A DNA stretch of 64,000 nt, from NCBI GenBank assembly GCA_026545225.1, contig CM048848.1, positions 27,754,806-27,818,805 on the forward strand. The letters are read 5' to 3'. This document shows, one piece after another, positions 31,892 through 42,588 of the stretch. The stretch is from Cornus controversa (lineage: Eukaryota > Streptophyta > Magnoliopsida > Cornales > Cornaceae). Positions within the stretch are counted from its first letter, which is position 1. Each line of letters starts with the position of its first letter. The position numbers and the translations under genes were made by a program. Under the pieces are notes generated by a model. It did no database searches. It worked only from the letters and a program-made list of their open reading frames with translations, and was not told the origin of the DNA.

Positions 31892-33407
31892 TGATAAGTA
31901 ATGAATATTGCATATTCAATGCCCTTAAAATTATATGAATTAGTGTCTTAGTAATATTTATTTCATAATTTTTATTAATAATTTTAATATTTTTATGATT
32001 GTAGGTGATTAAGGGTAATTCTGATTAGGAATGGTGAAATCGGGCTACAAATGGTGCTCATTTAGTTATCACTGAAGCTTGGCCCATTAGAGATATGTTT
32101 ATATTGAAGATCCAAACTAAATGGACTAAAGAAATGGGCTGAAAATGAATTTAAATGAAGAAAAGGAGCACGGGCCCATTCGCATAGAAGATTGGGCCAA
32201 TTCAGGCCTAAAAAGTCCTGAACCCGTGTTGGTATTCAGACCACAACTCCGTACACGATTGTCAAAATGACCCAAACTCCGCGTGGGTTGAAGGAAATTC
32301 AATTCTGCACAATTTCATATTTCACGAAAATTTCCTAAAACGGACGTTTTCATCAACTTTCTGCCCTATTTGCGCAGCTGCCACTTTTTGGGCGCAAATG
32401 CCACTTTGTGAGGAGCAAGTGCCATTTTATTATGCGCACTTGCCACTTTGGGTAGGCCAGGTGTCCCGTTGGTTTGTTTTCGCAAAGTAAAAAGGAGGGA
32501 ACGAAGAAAAACTAGGGTATTGTGGAGGGGGGAAGCAGAGAGAGATATACAGAGGCGATTCGTGACGATACGGGCAAGACGACGACGACTTCATCATCGT
32601 TCAAGCTTGGACCTCCGATCATGAACAACTAAACACCATTCCGGGGAAGTGATGTAACCCTAACCTATCTTTCAATGTATTAGCTTGTATATTAATTTGG
32701 GAATTATTTATTTTGTGCATTGATTGTATAACCAAGACATAAACAACAGCTGTGCTGTTAGTTTTAATTTGAATGAATTTATTGCATATTTAATTTTGTT
32801 CTTGTAGAATGAATGCAAGTTTGCAGTGATTAGGGTTTAGTCTTTTCAACTTCTGTGATTTTGTTAAGACAGGTTATACAATAGTTTTCACATATCATTC
32901 AATTTAGAGTTTTTATAATTCGTACTAAGCGAAGATGGGTTATCATATCATTAGTTAATCAGATGTATAGGCCATGCTAAGCGAAGACGAGTTATGCTTA
33001 ATTGTATGTTGAATAAATTCTCTTGATAGAATTGAATTTGGCTTGTAGCCATTCTTTTCTGAATGCATAGATTAAACGTCCCAAATTAGTACAATTGTCA
33101 TTGTCAGAAGGTTAGTGGTGAAGTCAATTCCCAGGACCCTCTATCTCCAGTATCCATCATTTATTTATGTTATTTAATTTCATCAACTTAATTTAAAAAC
33201 AAAACAAATTCTCTTTCAATTAAATTAGACAAGATCTTGATAGCTTAACAACACAACCAATGCAGTCTCTGTGGGTTCGACCCCTACTCACCACTTTACT
33301 AATTTTAGTAGAGTATTTGTAGGGTTTTATAAATTCTTTTTTGTCGAGGTGTAAAACAACAACGACATTATTCCATATTATTTAATCTGTGTTTTGCACG
33401 TCGAACA
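31892..33407 (+). repeat. LTR 2 of array C
   Basis: Same as 27653-29168, shifted by 4239 bp. It serves both as the 3' LTR of unit 1 and the 5' LTR of unit 2. Confidence 0.9.
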
Positions 33408-33671
33408 AAATGGCGCCGTTGCCGGGGACTGCGATCATGATTGTGTTGTTAAGTTTAAAGATTAAGTCTATTTTAATTATAATTTAGGACTTGTATATAT
33501 TCTATTTTTAATTTATTTTAGGTGTTTTGTGTGTTTGAATATAGGTACAAGAGGTACTACACAAGTGGAAAGAAGTTGAAATTTCAGGACGTCTTGTGAG
33601 TTTTTGTATTTTAATTCATTCACTTATGTTTAGGATTGTTATTTTCTTTTAATTTTGATTTTTTTTTAAAC

Positions 33672-34553
33672 ATGTCATTTCAGTATGAGTATCATTCAGA
33701 GGCATGTTTTGATCAATTTGGTTGTGTTATGGAGAATGTGAGTGAAAATTCAATGGATGTGTCTAAAAAATTAGATATATTATCATGGAGATTGGACCAA
33801 TTTATGCCCTTTAGTAATGCTACTCCTACTCACTCGTCCATACCATATGAGTCATGTGCATGTTGCTTTAGTCCTTTTCATCATGTGATAAATTGTCCTA
33901 CTGCGGGACAATATTATGATTTTTATCCTGAATACACACATGAAAATTTTTCTATACCGAGTGATGATCCATTTTATCATACTTATTCTCCGGGATTTGA
34001 GGACAAAGTTTTGGCTGCCCTTGGCAAACTTGATGAACAAATTGGCAAACATGAAGAACAAACTAAATTGTTAAATTCACATTCACAATCCATAGCTAGG
34101 CTAGAAGTTCAAATCGAGGAAATAACCAATGCTTTGAATTGTGAGGATCAAGAGGAACTTCCAAGTCAGCCCATGACTAATATTGAACTCACACAACCAA
34201 TTGAGTTAGACCATGCCCCCTTTGTGGAACCATTACCCATACCGGACTCCAAAACATTACATGAAGAACTTAAGTGTGATCACTTAAGTCCTAATGAGAG
34301 TCCACCTTTTACCTTTGTTTTTGACTTGAGTAGTGACAAATTAGATATCAATGAGAAAATTAGTCAAGAACAAGTTAAAGGGTCATGTTTTCCTGAATTA
34401 GTCGAATTTTATTCGATTGATTCATTTTTCTTAAAACCTCACATTGACATAGATAAGAGGTGCCTAAAAATTGTTTGGATTCCGGCACAAGAAAGTGAGG
34501 ACAAAATAAGGGGGACACTCTTAGATCTCCTCAAGAGATGTGGTATAGGGTGA
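33672..34553 (+). CDS. Gag-derived ORF of C, unit 2
   Basis: Predicted protein identical to that of unit 1 (293 codons; zinc knuckle residues 62-75). PBS at 33411-33428; duplicated non-coding module at 35313-35617. Confidence 0.7.
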   Translation: MSFQYEYHSEACFDQFGCVMENVSENSMDVSKKLDILSWRLDQFMPFSNATPTHSSIPYESCACCFSPFHHVINCPTAGQYYDFYPEYTHENFSIPSDDPFYHTYSPGFEDKVLAALGKLDEQIGKHEEQTKLLNSHSQSIARLEVQIEEITNALNCEDQEELPSQPMTNIELTQPIELDHAPFVEPLPIPDSKTLHEELKCDHLSPNESPPFTFVFDLSSDKLDINEKISQEQVKGSCFPELVEFYSIDSFFLKPHIDIDKRCLKIVWIPAQESEDKIRGTLLDLLKRCGIG

Positions 34554-36130
34554 ACCTTCCATCAAAAGTAGTAGTTAGGAAGTGTGTGTTTTTCTTTTCA
34601 TTTATTTTTATTTATTTTTGCTTTTGCTAGAGTTGATTTTTCTTCATTTTAATTTTTATTTGTGTTTGTTTGTCATTTTGTTGCATTTTTTTTATTTATT
34701 TATTATTATTTTTTTCCTTTTAATATGCGTGGTGTGTAGTTGTGTTTTTTATGACAGGTTTTTGCATCCAAGTTTGGGGGGATGGCCAACCCTTATTCAT
34801 GTGAATGCTTTGCCAAATTTTTACAATTCTACCACTACGGTAATATTGTTCTATCACTTACCATACGCTTTATATTTTTGTTACACATTGAGGACAATGT
34901 GTGATTCAAGTTTGGGGGTAAGGAAGAACACTTTTATTTGTTTATTTATTTTAGGTTGTTTTGTTTTCAGTTTAGATGTTTTAACACCAATCAAGAGTTT
35001 AATACTTTATGTAGGTTCTTGACTTGCAATTGTAGAGTATGTGTAAAATTTCTAGAAACTATGGTTTGAATGCAGTGGTTTAAGTCGTTATTTGCATTGA
35101 CATGACTTGGAGTGGTTGACTCTAGTTCTTTTCACAATTCACACGCACACTAGTAGAGTTAGTGGGGTTTGTACTTGGCTTTGAGCATCAATTATGATTG
35201 CTGAATATAAGTCGGTATCCCTTGAGAATAAACATTTTAAACATGCTATACCTAAAAATATATATATATAGTAAAATAAAAAAATAAAAAATAAAAATAA
35301 AAATAATAATCCTATGGTTTGTGGCCGTTTTGGTTCGAGTTATTAGGTCCCTCGAGGTATCTTGAAACCTGGTGCCCTAAAGCCATTTGGTTTGGGAGTC
35401 ACAGGCTGAAAGCTCGCTACATGGACCAATTCGAAAGCCTAATAAACCTAGGCATTGCGTTTTTGGTTAGTCTATGGTTTGTGGCCGTTTTGATTCGAGT
35501 TATTAGGTCCCTCGAGGTATCTTGAAACCTGGTGCCCTAAAGCCATTTGGTTTGGGAGTCACAGTCTGAAAGCTCGCTACATGGATCAATTCGAAAGCCT
35601 AATAAACCTAGGCACTGCACAACCATATCAAAAAAAAAAAAAAAATTGCATGTGTTCATGTTTTGAGTGATACATTCAATAAGGGGATCCAATAAATTGA
35701 AGGGACTTGTAATTGCTCACTCAAGGCCGGGTTAAATCACATTGATGAATGCTAGTTCACTTTTCATGAGGGGGCTAGAGTTAGTTTCTTTGAGTTGTGA
35801 TTGATGTAAATTTTGGGTGAGAACCATTGTTTTGAATTATGGGGTTTAGGGATTTGAAAGTATTCTTCAATGCAAGTCTTTTAACTGCATTTTGTAATCT
35901 TTGTCTTGATTAATGTTTGAAATAGGAATTTTGGCATGTTTGTGGGTAACATCTCTGGAAACCCTCACGAGACTTCACTCGTCCACTAGGGGTAACCTAG
36001 GGGTTTAAAAGGCTTGTTGCATATGCTAAATGCAATCGGATCTCCCACGAAAGAGGAAGTAGTTTAGTTGTTTTATTTCATTTTTAGTTGTGTATTGCTA
36101 AGAGACTAGCAATATATAAGTTTGGGGGTG

Positions 36131-37646
36131 TGATAAGTAATGAATATTGCATATTCAATGCCCTTAAAATTATATGAATTAGTGTCTTAGTAATATTTAT
36201 TTCATAATTTTTATTAATAATTTTAATATTTTTATGATTGTAGGTGATTAAGGGTAATTCTGATTAGGAATGGTGAAATCGGGCTACAAATGGTGCTCAT
36301 TTAGTTATCACTGAAGCTTGGCCCATTAGAGATATGTTTATATTGAAGATCCAAACTAAATGGACTAAAGAAATGGGCTGAAAATGAATTTAAATGAAGA
36401 AAAGGAGCACGGGCCCATTCGCATAGAAGATTGGGCCAATTCAGGCCTAAAAAGTCCTGAACCCGTGTTGGTATTCAGACCACAACTCCGTACACGATTG
36501 TCAAAATGACCCAAACTCCGCGTGGGTTGAAGGAAATTCAATTCTGCACAATTTCATATTTCACGAAAATTTCCTAAAACGGACGTTTTCATCAACTTTC
36601 TGCCCTATTTGCGCAGCTGCCACTTTTTGGGCGCAAATGCCACTTTGTGAGGAGCAAGTGCCATTTTATTATGCGCACTTGCCACTTTGGGTAGGCCAGG
36701 TGTCCCGTTGGTTTGTTTTCGCAAAGTAAAAAGGAGGGAACGAAGAAAAACTAGGGTATTGTGGAGGGGGGAAGCAGAGAGAGATATACAGAGGCGATTC
36801 GTGACGATACGGGCAAGACGACGACGACTTCATCATCGTTCAAGCTTGGACCTCCGATCATGAACAACTAAACACCATTCCGGGGAAGTGATGTAACCCT
36901 AACCTATCTTTCAATGTATTAGCTTGTATATTAATTTGGGAATTATTTATTTTGTGCATTGATTGTATAACCAAGACATAAACAACAGCTGTGCTGTTAG
37001 TTTTAATTTGAATGAATTTATTGCATATTTAATTTTGTTCTTGTAGAATGAATGCAAGTTTGCAGTGATTAGGGTTTAGTCTTTTCAACTTCTGTGATTT
37101 TGTTAAGACAGGTTATACAATAGTTTTCACATATCATTCAATTTAGAGTTTTTATAATTCGTACTAAGCGAAGATGGGTTATCATATCATTAGTTAATCA
37201 GATGTATAGGCCATGCTAAGCGAAGACGAGTTATGCTTAATTGTATGTTGAATAAATTCTCTTGATAGAATTGAATTTGGCTTGTAGCCATTCTTTTCTG
37301 AATGCATAGATTAAACGTCCCAAATTAGTACAATTGTCATTGTCAGAAGGTTAGTGGTGAAGTCAATTCCCAGGACCCTCTATCTCCAGTATCCATCATT
37401 TATTTATGTTATTTAATTTCATCAACTTAATTTAAAAACAAAACAAATTCTCTTTCAATTAAATTAGACAAGATCTTGATAGCTTAACAACACAACCAAT
37501 GCAGTCTCTGTGGGTTCGACCCCTACTCACCACTTTACTAATTTTAGTAGAGTATTTGTAGGGTTTTATAAATTCTTTTTTGTCGAGGTGTAAAACAACA
37601 ACGACATTATTCCATATTATTTAATCTGTGTTTTGCACGTCGAACA
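36131..37646 (+). repeat. LTR 3 of array C
   Basis: Same as LTR 1, shifted by 8478 bp, and shared by units 2 and 3. Confidence 0.9.
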
Positions 37647-37910
37647 AAATGGCGCCGTTGCCGGGGACTGCGATCATGATTGTGTTGTTAAGTTTAAAGA
37701 TTAAGTCTATTTTAATTATAATTTAGGACTTGTATATATTCTATTTTTAATTTATTTTAGGTGTTTTGTGTGTTTGAATATAGGTACAAGAGGTACTACA
37801 CAAGTGGAAAGAAGTTGAAATTTCAGGACGTCTTGTGAGTTTTTGTATTTTAATTCATTCACTTATGTTTAGGATTGTTATTTTCTTTTAATTTTGATTT
37901 TTTTTTAAAC

Positions 37911-38792
37911 ATGTCATTTCAGTATGAGTATCATTCAGAGGCATGTTTTGATCAATTTGGTTGTGTTATGGAGAATGTGAGTGAAAATTCAATGGATGTG
38001 TCTAAAAAATTAGATATATTATCATGGAGATTGGACCAATTTATGCCCTTTAGTAATGCTACTCCTACTCACTCGTCCATACCATATGAGTCATGTGCAT
38101 GTTGCTTTAGTCCTTTTCATCATGTGATAAATTGTCCTACTGCGGGACAATATTATGATTTTTATCCTGAATACACACATGAAAATTTTTCTATACCGAG
38201 TGATGATCCATTTTATCATACTTATTCTCCGGGATTTGAGGACAAAGTTTTGGCTGCCCTTGGCAAACTTGATGAACAAATTGGCAAACATGAAGAACAA
38301 ACTAAATTGTTAAATTCACATTCACAATCCATAGCTAGGCTAGAAGTTCAAATCGAGGAAATAACCAATGCTTTGAATTGTGAGGATCAAGAGGAACTTC
38401 CAAGTCAGCCCATGACTAATATTGAACTCACACAACCAATTGAGTTAGACCATGCCCCCTTTGTGGAACCATTACCCATACCGGACTCCAAAACATTACA
38501 TGAAGAACTTAAGTGTGATCACTTAAGTCCTAATGAGAGTCCACCTTTTACCTTTGTTTTTGACTTGAGTAGTGACAAATTAGATATCAATGAGAAAATT
38601 AGTCAAGAACAAGTTAAAGGGTCATGTTTTCCTGAATTAGTCGAATTTTATTCGATTGATTCATTTTTCTTAAAACCTCACATTGACATAGATAAGAGGT
38701 GCCTAAAAATTGTTTGGATTCCGGCACAAGAAAGTGAGGACAAAATAAGGGGGACACTCTTAGATCTCCTCAAGAGATGTGGTATAGGGTGA
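37911..38792 (+). CDS. Gag-derived ORF of C, unit 3
   Basis: Predicted protein identical to units 1 and 2. PBS at 37650-37667; duplicated non-coding module at 39552-39856. Confidence 0.7.
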   Translation: MSFQYEYHSEACFDQFGCVMENVSENSMDVSKKLDILSWRLDQFMPFSNATPTHSSIPYESCACCFSPFHHVINCPTAGQYYDFYPEYTHENFSIPSDDPFYHTYSPGFEDKVLAALGKLDEQIGKHEEQTKLLNSHSQSIARLEVQIEEITNALNCEDQEELPSQPMTNIELTQPIELDHAPFVEPLPIPDSKTLHEELKCDHLSPNESPPFTFVFDLSSDKLDINEKISQEQVKGSCFPELVEFYSIDSFFLKPHIDIDKRCLKIVWIPAQESEDKIRGTLLDLLKRCGIG

Positions 38793-40369
38793 ACCTTCCA
38801 TCAAAAGTAGTAGTTAGGAAGTGTGTGTTTTTCTTTTCATTTATTTTTATTTATTTTTGCTTTTGCTAGAGTTGATTTTTCTTCATTTTAATTTTTATTT
38901 GTGTTTGTTTGTCATTTTGTTGCATTTTTTTTATTTATTTATTATTATTTTTTTCCTTTTAATATGCGTGGTGTGTAGTTGTGTTTTTTATGACAGGTTT
39001 TTGCATCCAAGTTTGGGGGGATGGCCAACCCTTATTCATGTGAATGCTTTGCCAAATTTTTACAATTCTACCACTACGGTAATATTGTTCTATCACTTAC
39101 CATACGCTTTATATTTTTGTTACACATTGAGGACAATGTGTGATTCAAGTTTGGGGGTAAGGAAGAACACTTTTATTTGTTTATTTATTTTAGGTTGTTT
39201 TGTTTTCAGTTTAGATGTTTTAACACCAATCAAGAGTTTAATACTTTATGTAGGTTCTTGACTTGCAATTGTAGAGTATGTGTAAAATTTCTAGAAACTA
39301 TGGTTTGAATGCAGTGGTTTAAGTCGTTATTTGCATTGACATGACTTGGAGTGGTTGACTCTAGTTCTTTTCACAATTCACACGCACACTAGTAGAGTTA
39401 GTGGGGTTTGTACTTGGCTTTGAGCATCAATTATGATTGCTGAATATAAGTCGGTATCCCTTGAGAATAAACATTTTAAACATGCTATACCTAAAAATAT
39501 ATATATATAGTAAAATAAAAAAATAAAAAATAAAAATAAAAATAATAATCCTATGGTTTGTGGCCGTTTTGGTTCGAGTTATTAGGTCCCTCGAGGTATC
39601 TTGAAACCTGGTGCCCTAAAGCCATTTGGTTTGGGAGTCACAGGCTGAAAGCTCGCTACATGGACCAATTCGAAAGCCTAATAAACCTAGGCATTGCGTT
39701 TTTGGTTAGTCTATGGTTTGTGGCCGTTTTGATTCGAGTTATTAGGTCCCTCGAGGTATCTTGAAACCTGGTGCCCTAAAGCCATTTGGTTTGGGAGTCA
39801 CAGTCTGAAAGCTCGCTACATGGATCAATTCGAAAGCCTAATAAACCTAGGCACTGCACAACCATATCAAAAAAAAAAAAAAAATTGCATGTGTTCATGT
39901 TTTGAGTGATACATTCAATAAGGGGATCCAATAAATTGAAGGGACTTGTAATTGCTCACTCAAGGCCGGGTTAAATCACATTGATGAATGCTAGTTCACT
40001 TTTCATGAGGGGGCTAGAGTTAGTTTCTTTGAGTTGTGATTGATGTAAATTTTGGGTGAGAACCATTGTTTTGAATTATGGGGTTTAGGGATTTGAAAGT
40101 ATTCTTCAATGCAAGTCTTTTAACTGCATTTTGTAATCTTTGTCTTGATTAATGTTTGAAATAGGAATTTTGGCATGTTTGTGGGTAACATCTCTGGAAA
40201 CCCTCACGAGACTTCACTCGTCCACTAGGGGTAACCTAGGGGTTTAAAAGGCTTGTTGCATATGCTAAATGCAATCGGATCTCCCACGAAAGAGGAAGTA
40301 GTTTAGTTGTTTTATTTCATTTTTAGTTGTGTATTGCTAAGAGACTAGCAATATATAAGTTTGGGGGTG

Positions 40370-40626
40370 TGATAAGTAATGAATATTGCATATTCAATGC
40401 CCTTAAAATTATATGAATTAGTGTCTTAGTAATATTTATTTCATAATTTTTATTAATAATTTTAATATTTTTATGATTGTAGGTGATTAAGGGTAATTCT
40501 GATTAGGAATGGTGAAATCGGGCTACAAATGGTGCTCATTTAGTTATCACTGAAGCTTGGCCCATTAGAGATATGTTTATATTGAAGATCCAAACTAAAT
40601 GGACTAAAGAAATGGGCTGAAAATGG
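40370..40626 (+). repeat. LTR 4 of array C (first 257 bp)
   Basis: Matches the LTR start to GGGCTGAAAATG, then switches to gag-linker sequence of element B (TCTTGGAAATCTTAGG). The remaining 1.26 kb of the LTR is missing. No TSD is visible, so this is a deletion or recombination junction and not an insertion end. Confidence 0.85.
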
Positions 40627-42097
40627 TCTTGGAAATCTTAGGAACCAGGTCCATCTTTTCAAGGGCAACATTCTTACAATTCTCAATCTCAACAGCCTCA
40701 ATATAGGCCGAATCCTCAACCGTACCCTCAAAAATCTAACTACCAAATTCCTCCACCACCTCCTCCGAGAAGCCAAGGCTTTGAAAAAGAGTGCTAAGCA
40801 ATCTTGAGGCTAACACCCACTTATTGCAGTCCCATTCTCAATCAATTGCTAAGCTTGAAGCTAATGCTCAATCTATGACTAGGCTAGAAGCTCAAATAGG
40901 GCAACTAGCTAATGCCTTGAATAAAAGGGAGGAAGGAAAGTTGCCAAGTCAACCAGTGGCAAACCCTAAGGGTGTTCATGTAATTGATGATCCGTCATCT
41001 TCATCTTATAATGCTCCTCTTGAGCAGGTGCAATCAATCACCACCCTAAGGAGTGGCAAAGTCATAAACTCGAAAGTTGAGAAAGAAAAAGAGAAAACCA
41101 TTGAGCATCCTAAAAATTCAAAAGATTCTCTCACAAATCCAAATGTGAACAAAATCTCTAAAAATCCAAAGGAAAAAGCATCTGAAAATGCTTCATCTTC
41201 TACTCCAAAATGTGACACATCATTTGAGCCTCCAGTTCCCTTTCCTCAAAGATTGAAGGAACCTTCACATTTTGGGAAGCAAGGAGAGAAAATCCAGGAC
41301 ATGATGGAAATTTTTAAACAAGTGAAAATCAATCTTCCTCTCCTTGATGCTATTAAGCAAATTCCCTCCTATGCTAAATACTTGAAGGACCTATGCACTC
41401 AAAAGCGTAAATCCAGGAACAATGTTCCTAGGAAAGTCCTTTTAACTGAACAAGTGAGTTCCATTTTTCAGCACCAAGCCCCTCCTAAATTCAAAGATCC
41501 GGGTGCCCCAACTATTTCGTGCACCATTGGTAACCACGAATTTGAATCTGCACAATAGTGTTGCAACTCGCCGATCGATCGGTGAAGCAACCATGTGGTA
41601 TTGTTGAAGATGTGATCATTCAAGTGGATAAGTTTTATTTTCCAGTAGATTTCATAGTCCTCGATACAAAACCTGTCCAAAATCCTACTCGGCATATTCC
41701 AATCATTCTAGGTCGTCCATTTCTAGCTACGGCAAACGCTTGCGTTAATTGCCGCACTGGAGTAATGGATATCTCTTTCAGGAATATGAAAGTTCGACTG
41801 AACATCTTCAATGCTTCTCACCACCAATCCAATGATGAAAGTGAATGCTTTTGCGTTGATATGTTGGAAGATCTAGTTCAAGAAGCACTGCCCTCCATTC
41901 TTTCAAAGGATCCTCTTGATGTCTGCTTAAGCCACTTTAACTGTGATTACTATGACATTGAGCAATCTATAAGTGAAGTCAATTCACTGCTTGATGCCAT
42001 AGCTATCATGAATTCCCCTAAATGGAGAGCACCGAGAGAACCTTTGCCACCTTTGTCAAATGCTTCCCAAACTCCTTCTCTCGTATCCCCACCATAG
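40627..42097 (+). pseudogene. Gag linker and protease remnant of B
   Basis: Linker with HSQSIAKLEANAQSM and ARLEAQIG-type coiled coil, then QVKINLPLLDAIKQIPSYAK. At IGNHEFES the sequence jumps to VLQLADRSVKQPCG, so about 35 residues including the protease catalytic DLGAS box are deleted, with a frameshift (41558). Downstream IPIILGRPFLATANACVNC is kept. The C2HC zinc knuckle would lie left of the truncation. The protease cannot work. Confidence 0.8.
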
Positions 42098-42588
42098 CTT
42101 GAGCTTAAGCCTCTTCCAACTACTCTCAAGTATGCTTTCTTAGGCTGCAATAAGACCCTCCCAGTCATCATTGCCTCTAATCTCACTAATGAACAAGAGA
42201 GGGAACTTCTCAAAGTGCTAGAAGAGCACAAGGAAGCCATAGGATAGAGTGTTGCTGATCTAAAGGGAATAGATAAAATCCTTCCATATGTATGCACCAC
42301 ATACACTTGGAAAAAGATGCAAAGACCTCACGAGAGGCACAACGTCGATTAAATCCAAATATGAAAGACGTTGTAATGAAGGAGGTTGTGAAATTGCTAG
42401 ATGCAGGAATCATTTACCCCATCTCAGATAGCAAATGGGTTAGCCCTACTCAAGTGGTACCCAAGAAATCAGGCATCACTGTACAACCAAATGACAAGGG
42501 TGAGTTAATTCCTCAGTGCACCACCACAGGATGGAGAGTGTGCATAGACTATAGGAAACTCAACCTAGCAACTAGGAAGGATCATTTC
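42098..42588 (+). pseudogene. Reverse transcriptase of B, first part
   Basis: Contains KVLEEHKEAIG-stop-SVADLKG (TGG to TAG), a frameshift near 42290, then DAGIIYPISDSKWVSP and CIDYRKLNLATRKDHF. It ends exactly at the F insertion, with ATTTC (42584-42588) as TSD. Confidence 0.85.

Larger units (their letters stand above)
27653..40626 (+). mobile_element. Tandem array of element C (three units plus partial LTR)
   Basis: LTRs start at 27653, 31892, 36131 and 40370, each exactly 4239 bp apart, with internal regions between. The units are identical wherever I compared them, including an A16 run (near 31391, 35630 and 39869) and AT microsatellites. Each unit has a 1516-bp LTR and 2723 bp internal with tRNA-Asp PBS, one gag-derived ORF, non-coding DNA and a polypurine tract. 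There is no protease, RT or integrase, so the element is non-autonomous. The array ends inside the fourth LTR at 40626. Confidence 0.9.
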
